Positions 55,321 through 64,000 of a stretch of DNA of 64,000 bases are shown here, piece by piece. Both the position numbers and the translations under genes were made by a program. Location: NCBI RefSeq assembly GCF_000471905.2, contig NW_006498527.1, forward strand, positions 2,124,366 through 2,188,365. The letters are read 5' to 3'. The notes under the pieces are model-generated. The model searched no databases. It saw nothing but the letters and a program-made list of their open reading frames with translations, and was not told the DNA's origin. The DNA comes from Amborella trichopoda. Taxonomy: Eukaryota; Streptophyta; Magnoliopsida; Amborellales; Amborellaceae. Position 1 is the stretch's first letter. The number at the start of each line of letters is the position of its first letter.

Positions 55321-55491
55321 GAGTAATGATCCTGTGAGACCCTCCCACGTTCATGTGTCTCCAAAAGATCACATTAAATTTAACATAGATATCCATGCGA
55401 TAACTTTTCTAGAGATCCGTAACAAATTTAATGGTGATCCTTTTGGGCCCTACACCCATGGGTGTGGGAGGGCCTCACAAGATCAGTACTC
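55321..55491. mobile_element. Foldback MITE, 171 bp, about 750 bp upstream of the NLP start
   Basis: The left half (GAGTAATGATCCTGTGAGAC, then CCTCCCAC, AAAAGATCAC and ATTAAATTT) is the inverse of the right half (inverted: GAGTACTGATCTTGTGAGGC, CCTCCCAC, AAAAGGATCAC, ATTAAATTT), so arms of about 75-80 bp pair with roughly three quarters identity. Flanked by TTTTTAAA on both sides (55313-55320, 55492-55499), a perfect 8-bp duplication. No coding. Confidence 0.85.
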
Positions 55492-55639
55492 TTTTTAAAA
55501 TATAAATGTTTGAGAACCATGTAAGAATTATTAGTTGATTATTTTCAAAAAAAATTGTTTTGAATTTTGAGTTTTGTGAAACTTAGATCTACTCTTTCAT
55601 AAATTGTATAATTTCTATTCAATCTTGAGGCATTTGTTT

Positions 55640-55905
55640 TTTTGGACACGGTTTCTATGCAGCCGGCCCATATATGGTGGAAGAGAATATATAATGTGTA
55701 ACATGGAGATCATGAATGTGAAAATAAAATAAAATTTGAAAACTAAAAATAATAATTATATTAAAAAACCATTTGGACTGTTAGTAACATTGTTTTTAGA
55801 TGGACTACCTATTTGCATCCATTTTTAAGATTGGTGTTTCGTACCTTTGAACCGCATAATGTAGAAATGCGGTCCAATCCGCATGAAACAAATTTCCTTG
55901 TTTTT
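55640..55905 (+). mobile_element. MITE family B, copy 2
   Basis: Begins GGACACGGTTTCTATGCAGC and ends near CGCATGAAACAAATTTCC, with the family's middle blocks. TTGTTTTTT/TTGTTTTTA flanks are a possible target duplication. Confidence 0.7.
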
Positions 55906-58617
55906 AAGTACAGAGTTAATTTCAAATTATTTTTTTTGAGATTAGTCTATACCTTTTTTCCAATACAGAGTTGAGTTCAGAATTTTTTTTTTTTTTTTGA
56001 GATTAGTGGATAGGTTATAGGTATTACACTTCCAAAACTTGAAATCTAAACAGCATGCTTTTGCTCGAGAGAGTAAATGGATAATATACTCCCACAGGAG
56101 TAAGAAATCAGTTATGAATAGAATATTTGCAAAGTGAGTCGTAATGTGGGGTATGACAGTGATTTATTATTTTTTGACATATTTAAGATTTTGAAAATAT
56201 GATTTTTAAAAATTTTTGTGGGCTTAGGTAGTGGAAGGTGAATAGAAAGAGAGAAGGGTTCTTTCTTTCCTGCAAATTGGTGGCTCCCATCGCCCTTACA
56301 AAAGACAATCAAAAGAGATCATGATCAACTTACTTAAGCTTAAATATTAAGTATGGAATATACTATTTATCCACACCTTTCATGAGAAGGTGCTGGTAAG
56401 GTACCATATTTTGATATATGCTATGTAGTGTGGGAGTGGGCTCAAGGCATGATCAGGGTGGCGGGCTCCACAATTTGAAAGGTGTTTGGTATGCTTTCCT
56501 GTTTAAAAATCCACCGGAAATCCAAGGGTTCCCAATGGAAGTACCCCAAGGTGAACTAAACTTGCTGGTTCTTGTAGGGTATTCACGTCTCCAGGAAGTC
56601 GGGGGAATTTGCTCGTCTCCCATAGTTTTCGCCGTTTTAAGGGTTTTTTCACTGAGCACTGATTCTTCATTTTGGTTCTCATTTTAGCCTCACAGTCATT
56701 TATCCATGATCTTTCAGTATTTTTCTTCTTTTTTTTTTTTTTTGGTGTGAGTCAGTGGGAAGAGGGCCCCTAATTTTAAAATGATTTGGTCCCTCATCGT
56801 TCATTTCAGGGTATGATCCACGAAGGTCGTTTATTATGCAAACCAACTCCTATAACCTTGGAAAAAAGAGAGACATTTGTACAAACTGATTGAATAGAAG
56901 ACGGTACCCACAAAATCTTTCCGGATTGTAATGCTAGCCATTAGATCTCAAATTGAATGGCTAATGGCTTGGGGTGTGGTACAAAGTTTGAGAATTTCTC
57001 TTTTGAACTTTAAATGTAATCAATAACATACTCACAACTATCTGATTCGAAATTTGATGGATAAAAAAAGTAAGTAGTTTCTTTATATTCTTTTCCAAAT
57101 CTTAAACGTCGATCGTTTTTTTCGAATGTAATCTTAAACATCTACATTTTGAAGGAATGGCTATGAAAATAGTCTAGAATCAAGAGTATATGACTAAATA
57201 AAAGGCCACGACATCAACTACGAATCCATGCAAAATTCAATGAAGGATTAAGTAACGAAGGATTAAGTGATTTACAAATTGCTGACCCGGATCAGGAACA
57301 GCATCAAAATTAGTGAGGGGACTGACAGTGTTATTTGCTAAAGTTAGGTATCAGACTGATTTAGAGGAAATCGCCCAATTCTATCAGAAATATGAGCAAA
57401 TCTTCCGGTGAAACAGGCAATTTGGCTCAGCTGAATCGCAATGGTTCCCACCTAATCTCTTTTAAATTTTTTGAAATTATTAATTGTCTTAAAATACAAA
57501 AAGGAAAAATTTATATTCTCCGAATCGGTAAGGGAGATCTAGATAAAAAATGGCCAATCTGGATCAGGCCAGTAATTAGCGGATTCTCACTCGGCCTATC
57601 CGGATTTTTAAACATGGGTCAGAGTGTATACTGTATAATATACTATGGAAAATGCAAATAACAATTTTGTAATCTCATTGTAATCATCATTCATTAATAA
57701 AATTTTGTGCTCCGGTAAAAAGATAAAAATAAAATAAAAATAGCATTTCTCATATCCATAATTATCTCCCTAGTGGTGTAGCTTTTGATTAACCTGAGCA
57801 ACTGAACTTACTAAAAAATCGAAACGGCGTAGGAAAAGGACAACCCTTCTCGAACCACATGTTGTGCTTGCAACAAATAAGACACCGTCCCCAAATCATT
57901 GTTGCTTTTGAAGTAGTTAACAAACCAACAAAACGGTACCCATCATAGCATACAAAAAGATGCAAAATACGACACCTGATATAGTCGCAAAAATTATGGA
58001 TAAGGCACATCAAAGTGATTCTTTGTTAGGCTTATATGCATTGTTTTGAGTATATTGTACATTTACTCCCTCGGGTAAAATCCAATAAAAAAAATATTTT
58101 AGTTCCTTAAAATCTAGCGATCGAACCTCCCCCAGGACCCAATGACCACCCCCCCAAAAAAAATAAAAAATAATCATATGTATTTTATACTGAAAACATA
58201 TAACATCTTAAGATTGAATAAGAACGTTTAAGATCTCAAAAAAAAAAATTACCTATTTTTATTTTTAGAAAAACTTCTAAGGCGGTTGTAAAGTGGATCC
58301 CAAAACTTCAAATAAAATTTTTTTTCCCAAAGTAAGTGCTTTGCTTGAGGGAGTAAATGTATAGATTGCTCCTACTAAAGTACATTGTATGTCAAGAAAA
58401 AGGACTTGGAGCATGGTGGGTAATGTACTCATCATGGGTATTATAGGAATGTGATTCTACTTTTATCCACTTGAGCCGGAACCAGATCCGAATGGTCCAT
58501 TTACCAACTGGCCAAGACAGTCCTATTTTGTTTAGTATACATATACGTTAATGGTAATCAACAATCATTGCATTCCTTTTTTTCTTTTTTTTTTAGGGTG
58601 CTTGCCATCTTAACCGT
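55906..58617. other. Intergenic, no gene seen
   Basis: 2.7 kb with several poly-T runs. GTGAGTCAGTGGGAAGAGGG at about 56747 also occurs in near-identical form at 7456, after a T run, suggesting a shared old repeat. 57290-57660 contains an open frame without recognisable features. Confidence 0.5.
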
Positions 58618-58659
58618 CCATTCTAGATGCAAATGCCATGTTGACTACATCTAGAATGG
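58618..58659. repeat. Perfect 12-bp inverted repeat
   Basis: CCATTCTAGATG (58618-58629) and CATCTAGAATGG (58648-58659), 18-bp spacer. Possibly the end of a MITE; no further boundary found. Confidence 0.6.
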
Positions 58660-58751
58660 GTTGGTGGGTCCAATCCAAGTAAGGGTGGGACCTGTGCCTT
58701 GTAACCATAGGATCTATCTACTCATTCTATATGGGACGCCATCTAGATGCA

Positions 58752-58813
58752 TCTCAAAAATATTTGTAAGCTTAGATGGAAGTCTCAAAAATATTTGTAA
58801 GCTTAGTTGGAAG
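58752..58813. repeat. 31-bp tandem duplication
   Basis: The unit TCTCAAAAATATTTGTAAGC...TGGAAG occurs at 58752-58782 and 58783-58813 with one difference. Confidence 0.85.
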
Positions 58814-59035
58814 AAACACACATTCGGACTAAGATTTTATTTATTTTATATTTTTTGTCAAAGAAGGGGTCCCCTAATCATAATAGGAATGGAACGCAAA
58901 ACATTAGGGTTGCAATCGGGTCAGGTCAGGAACTAGGTCTAGGTCTGGGTTCATGTTTTGGACACGACGGATCGGCCTCAGTTCCAAATGATGGCTTGGA
59001 CCCCTATTGACTCGAGTCTGAGTCTAGGTCGGGTT

Positions 59036-59320
59036 GACCAGACCCGGCTTCTATAAGTCCATGTAGAAATGAGTCACCTATTAAAACTATATTTTTGAGA
59101 TGGATATTTGGCTTAATTTTTAAGTACATGTAAACTCTAACATGGAGATCATGACTGTGAAAATTAAAAATAACATTTCTATTCGGCAAACATTTGGATT
59201 GGTAGTTTCAATTGTTTTTAGATGGACTGCGCCCATCTTTAAGATGGATGGTTTTATACTTCGGGGACCGCAAATGTAGAAATGCGTCAGGTGGCGCATG
59301 AAATAATTTTCTTATATGTA
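59036..59320 (+). mobile_element. MITE family B, copy 3
   Basis: Begins GACCCGGCTTCTATAAGTCC and ends GCGCATGAAATAATTTTC. Lies head to tail with copy 4, 4 bp apart. Preceded by a GGGTCAGGTCAGG-type degenerate repeat (58910-59035). Confidence 0.72.
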
Positions 59321-59324
59321 TATA

Positions 59325-59610
59325 GACACGGTTAGATGCGGCCAAGCCTGCACATCTAGAAATGCGAGCCCCTTAATAAATTTATTTTTGAATTAGAATT
59401 CGATCCTAATTTTTAGAGAATATATTTAACATGGAGATCATGAATATGAAAAATAAATAAAATTTAAAAATTAGAAATAATAATTCTATTTTAAAAAAAT
59501 TTGGACTGTTAGTTTCAATTGTTTTCAAATGAACTACCTATTTGTACCAACTTTTTAGATAGATGCTTTATACCTCAGGATTGCATATTGTACAAATGCT
59601 ATCTCTCTAT
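59325..59610 (+). mobile_element. MITE family B, copy 4
   Basis: Begins GACACGGTTAGATGCGGCCA; shares the ATGGAGATCATGAATATGAA and TTTCAATTGTTTTCAAATG blocks with other copies. The right end is decayed after about 59600. Confidence 0.65.
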
Positions 59611-59999
59611 CTCGTAGTTCGGTTTGAGTCCAAATGACTTGGACCTAAAATTTTATAAAAAATTTAAATTTTTTTGGCAAGAAAGTCACAATTATCTTTA
59701 GCCATCATACGTGAAAGTCACAATTACCTCTAGCCATCATACGTAAAATCAGGAATGTAACAAGGTTTGAGCAAAAACTTTTAGGCTTTAAACCCATACA
59801 TGACACACTTCCAGTGGCTCGATTTCACATCTACCAAAACTACATGTATAATTTCTCTCTCCTCTCATATTATCTTTAAATTTTTTTTAGAGAAGGGTGA
59901 GGTTTGTATTAGAGATCAACCTTATACTCTTGAAGTAAGGTTACCTCAAAACTGGCTACCTCAAAACTATGTCAAAATGCAGTTTTGATGCCACAAAGC

Positions 60000-60245
60000 C
60001 TTGCAATGATATTAAATTCTATAAATAGTGAGATCAAGCAATGCTATAAATATTTGGAAATCTTGAAAATGGATGATCCATATAATGTATTAGAAGATGA
60101 ACTATTTTTAGGACTATAAATCCCCTATTTTTCATGTCTATAAATATCGACGTGGAGATGACTGATTTGAGGGTTTTCCTGCATAAGAACAACCTTTTCT
60201 TTTGGGTTTTAGGTGTATCTTACTTGTACAGTATAAGGTTGACAA
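60000..60245 (+). mobile_element. Degenerate MITE family A relative
   Basis: Contains CTTGAAAATGGATGATCCAT, ATCGACGTGGAGATG and a right side ending AGTATAAGGTTGACAA, matching the internal blocks of family A, but ends and target duplication are lost. Confidence 0.45.
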
Positions 60246-61059
60246 GGGAATGGTCACCTGCAATTAACTTTTACCATCCGATAATGCGTATATGAAGGTC
60301 CTATAAGACTATATTGTACATGTTCATCTTGTGAGAATAAAACCAAGCCAAGTAGTTTTATGTCCTGGAATTTTTCAAGTTACCTTTTCACCTCGGAGGC
60401 GGAATGGATTTGGAACAATTTTTTAAGCTCCAATTCCTTTCGCTTAATTAATCTTAGAGATGACTATAAAAAATGATTTGAGAATTTTGGGTTCCAAAAA
60501 AATCTCCTACAGTATCATATCGGCTAGACCAAATATACAATGGGTGTGGGACCACCAAGTCCTTTTCCCACAATAACAAGGCCTCCATCAAAATTCTTAA
60601 TGCTGAATACAATATTGGGAAAAATATACTGGTGGTCCATCCAAGAAGATGGGAATCACAGCCATCCACCATAAAAAACACTAAGAAGTCGCTCTCGCTT
60701 TGGAAAAGTGGGAGATCCATATAAAGAGAAAAGAAAGAATAAAGTTTTACAACTTGCCTCTTAAATATTGCCTTGTACATATTTGTTTGATAGTTAACTT
60801 CCACCACTAATTGAAATATAAACAATATATGATTAAAAAAGGGGAACTTGGTAGATGCACCCACTACAATTTTGGAAGCTTTTGGTAGTGAAGAGAAAGC
60901 AGAGGAGTTTGTATATCAAATAAGATGCATGGGAATATAAAACCATTTTCAAAAAAAAGAAAAAAAAGACGAATGGCTAAAATAATTGGTTTAGTCCAAT
61001 AAGATTTGGGGTAGAGGCACATAGGACGATAATAATAAAATATATCCAAGGAAAAGAGG

Positions 61060-61330
61060 GGAAATGCATAAAGAATCACAATTTTATGGGCCTGCAAAAT
61101 GTAGACTATATGGTCAATATAGCCTATATGGTCATGTTAGTATTGTGGAAGGCTCTAAAAAATTAAAAGAGAAGGCCCAAAAAGATATGGCGGAAGTAGT
61201 GAGAAGAGATACCGTGGCTTATGGTTTGACTGAGGGTATAGCCTTTGATAGAGTGGAATAGCATAACATGATTCATGTAGCTGACGTCGAATAGTTTGAA
61301 ATAATGCTAAGATGATGATAATAAATAGTC
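61060..61330 (+). pseudogene. RTE-type LINE 3' fragment (C-terminal reverse transcriptase tail)
   Basis: The plus strand encodes EKAQKDMAEVVRRDTVAYGL and TEGIAFDRVE, a stop, then HNMIHVADVE, a decayed form of the RTE C-terminus (KTW.EvvkkDm.alGLtedmalDRaeWrkrIhvaDP). The 3' end ATGATTCATGTAGCTGACGT with AAGATGATGATAATAA matches the tail inserted at 35694. Confidence 0.8.
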
Positions 61331-61627
61331 ATGATAACAACATGATCCGGAGGTTATCATCATTCATCAATTGGATGAATGGTTATATTAATGATTCTGC
61401 TATTTGTTCCATTGCCCATCCATCACTAACCAACCCATTTGATTTGACAGTGATAATTCGGATCTTCGTGATGTCATTATGATCATGTGGACCACACAAT
61501 ATGTATGTTGTCTATGCAACAGGCTTCTTTGTATACTTTGTCAATATCGTAGTCCTAGTGATTCACGGTCTTTCATGTTGAGCTTTTCCAAATGTTAGCT
61601 CCAATCACTATTTCCAAGATTAATTAA

Positions 61628-62058
61628 GGGGAATTTGTTAAATTATTAATTTCAAAATTCCATAAACAGACACGTGATAATTAGTTGAAAAAAGAGTAAA
61701 ATGTTAAATAGTAGAAACTATAGGTGTATTTTGATAATTGGACCCGGTTTCTATGCGGTCAAGCTCGCATATGTAGAATGTGGGTTTATTAATAAATCTA
61801 TTTTTGAGTTGGATTTTAGACTTATTTTATAATGACATATAATCTCTAACATAGACATCATGAATATAATAACTAAATAAATTTTAAAAACTAAAAATAA
61901 TAATTATAATAAGAAAACATTTGGACCGTTTGTTTTCATTGTTTTTAGATTGAACACCTACTTGCATCCATCTTTATGATGAATGCTTTACACTTTGTGG
62001 ACCGCATATGTAGTCATGTGGTCTAGCCCACTTGAAACAATTTTCTTTGATAATTTCC
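61628..62058. mobile_element. MITE family D, copy 2, split by MITE B copy 5
   Basis: Left end GGGGAATTTGTTAAATTATT; right end ...GTATTTTGATAATT then TCC, matching the inverted ends at 16253-16412. Interrupted at TTGATAATT by the family B element. Confidence 0.62.
61740..62046 (+). mobile_element. MITE family B, copy 5, with perfect 9-bp target duplication
   Basis: 307 bp from GGACCCGGTTTCTATGCGGT to GAAACAATTTTCT, flanked by TTGATAATT on both sides (61731-61739, 62047-62055). A 9-bp duplication points to a Mutator-like origin. The best-bounded copy of family B in the window. Confidence 0.82.
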
Positions 62059-62699
62059 TGTTACATAATCAGTTTTGAAAGGGATTTAGTTCATTAATCA
62101 TCTGCTTAAACAATATTTACCATTGGCTCAATTTCCTACCAACTCTCAATTTCTGACACTTAATACTAGCGAATTGTCATAAATAATTTCAAATTATTTT
62201 TGCGTACCCATTGAATCTCGTAGTTTGAAGATAATCTCTACTTTCTTTTCGAGTAGTAGTGATATTACGTACTCGTTCGATAGTGACCAATTAATCATAT
62301 TTGGCTTAAGCCGGTTACCTACTCCTTTTTCTATGATGGCTTATGTAGTTTAGTGTTAGTTAACTCGTTTACTTTACATATGGTTAGGGCATAAATTCTA
62401 TTTTCATATATATCTACATGTACTTATAAATGTATTTGTGTGAAAAAGTTCAAAATCTATTGGATTACTATTGCAATCTTCATTGTGTCTTTCATAAATC
62501 AGGGAGAGAAGTTGATCCACGAGTTTCCAATTACTATGATGCAAGAAGAAAAAAAAATTTCGTCTCCTCTCGGAAATCATACACCAAGAAAATTTCTCAC
62601 CAAAATGACAAGAAACTCAAGAATTCATTTTTATTACATGCACTTCCTTGGAGGAATCGAATTGTTATTAATGGCTCAAAAGACTTAATTATTATTACA

Positions 62700-62890
62700 T
62701 GATTTACTTCTCAAGCTTTATTTCACGTAATTCATCACCTGAGTCTTATCCCAACTACTTTGGGTCAGCTATACAAATCTTGTTTCGTCATTTCACTCTA
62801 TCAAGTGTCATAACTTGTGTCAGGCTATACGTCACCGTACCTTGTGTCATACCTAAGTGTAATTTAGCTCAGTAATTTGACCAACCTCAA
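62700..62890 (-). mobile_element. RTE LINE 3' end remnant
   Basis: GAGTCTTATCCCAACTACTT followed by TGGGTCAGCTATACAAATC resembles the inverse of the RTE tail (GAT..ATGTAGC.GACCCCA...GGGATAAG.C), extending into TTTCGTCATTTCACTCTATC. Diverged; no boundary. Confidence 0.5.
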
Positions 62891-63812
62891 ACAAGAGAGG
62901 GCACACCCATAATTTTGTTGGAGCTTCTTAGGAATGTCAAATTACTAATATGTCCCTAATTGTTTTTTCTCATGCTATCTTGATAACATAAGCGTTTTTT
63001 CATGATATTTTGTGAGGAAGTATCCAAGTGAAATCGACATGTTTGGTGAGGAAGTACCTAAGTGAAATTAAGATGTTTTGACCGCTATTAATGCTATAAA
63101 GGATTCCCTTTTTAAAAAAAAAAAGTGTAGGTAAGCTTGGTTTGCACATTGAAGTTGTCCCTCTACATTGGACCAAACGGCAGGTCAACCAATGAATCCA
63201 TTAATGTGTTTCTTTTTAAAGATCCAAAACCAATATTTTGAAATATTTTGGAACGTAGGAAACAAGAACATGGACACCAGTATGTGTATGTACCGTGTAC
63301 CCATGGATAGATTCCGGGCCGTGGAGTCAACCTTCCTATGAAAATTACACCCTGCTGGGTTTTAAACAACGTCGATTTAGATTACAATTTCCCACTATAT
63401 ATGAGGAACCAGCCGGTTTCTATCGAGGAATTGGCGGATCCAACACCAACTTTTATTTTTCGTTATTTTCAATGTTTATTTTGTTCACCTTTTTTTTTTT
63501 ATTGACCAATTCACTTGGCTGGATCCCCCATTTTGACTGTCAGATTACCGATCCAGACCAATTTTTCGGATAGACAATCCATGTCACTGATTTGTTTTTT
63601 TTGTAACTCTCGACTGGAAAAAAAAAAATCAGACCTTAGGCAAGAAACTAGTTTCTAGATTTTCATATTTTGAGACAAACTCGAGCATTCCTAATGTGTT
63701 TTAGTGGAAGTAATGCATATCTTTTTATGGATATGTTGTTAGGATTTAGAAACACCCGCCTTTCATTATATGAGAAAACTGTATCTCCAGATTATCCCCC
63801 AGTTAAATCATG

Positions 63813-63882
63813 GTTTGCATATGTATTCTGAACGATGACCCATTTGTGTTTGCATATGTATTCTGAACGATGACCCATTTGT
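63813..63882. repeat. 35-bp perfect tandem duplication
   Basis: The unit starting GTTTGCATATGTATTCTGAA occupies 63813-63847 and 63848-63882. Confidence 0.9.
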
Positions 63883-63923
63883 GTGTTGTAGCTTATTTGG
63901 ATTTTTTTTAAGCTTTTATGTTT

Positions 63924-64000
63924 GGAAAAAGTTTATATAAAGTTGTAACTTTAAAATGTAGAATTACATATGCACTTCAAAAATCTATCGGAAAATATTG
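63924..64000 (-). mobile_element. MITE family A, copy 4, cut by the window end
   Basis: Starts GGAAAAAGTTTATATAAAGT and continues AAATGTAGAATTACATATGC, aligned with the start of copy 1 at 4388. The rest lies beyond the window. Confidence 0.72.

Overview
The window is nuclear DNA from a flowering plant. It carries spliced plant gene families (a callose synthase, a NIN-like protein and a plastid-type phosphoglycerate-mutase-fold phosphatase), plant-type L1 LINEs with an RNase H tail domain, a Ty3/gypsy element primed by initiator tRNA-Met, an AU-like SINE, hAT elements and many MITEs. Intergenic DNA is AT-rich, while the 5' end of the callose synthase gene is strongly GC-rich. The species cannot be named from sequence alone.

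Layout. 1-3818: the 5' part of a decayed Ty3/gypsy element on the minus strand (protease, zinc knuckle, gag, primer-binding site, long LTR). 3819-10240: gene-free DNA with Mutator-like MITEs, a hAT MITE nested in another hAT MITE, and the promoter side of the next gene. 10248-16230: an intronless callose synthase of the CalS12/GSL5 type (plus strand), with a short uORF and a (CCCCCA)n tract that abuts the start codon. 17064-26884: one nearly full-length L1-type LINE (minus strand) bounded by a perfect 16-bp target duplication and split by a hAT MITE and by a 2-kb terminal-inverted-repeat element that seems to carry a captured gene exon. 26905-38345: a SINE, three LINE 3' fragments, a dead hAT transposase gene and a duplicated segment with GGGA arrays. 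40788-45704: a gene for a chloroplast 2-carboxy-D-arabinitol-1-phosphatase-like protein (minus strand). Its exons are phase-consistent, but its middle is hidden in a 998-base run of N. 47705-54763: an NLP6/7-type NIN-like transcription factor in four exons (993 residues), with TE debris in its introns, a duplicated splice donor, and a leader in which the start-codon region is repeated three times so that it yields uORFs. 55300-64000: intergenic DNA rich in MITEs and RTE-LINE debris.

The three genes do not form a pathway cluster. Callose synthase makes wall and defence callose, the NLP controls nitrate-response genes, and the phosphatase family removes Rubisco-inhibiting sugar phosphates in plastids. 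Almost everything else is transposon-derived, and nesting lets the order of many insertions be read. The most original signals are the triplicated start module with uORFs and the duplicated splice donor in the NLP gene, the C-rich tract touching the callose synthase start codon, and a LINE family that leaves 47-83-bp tail insertions with clean target duplications.
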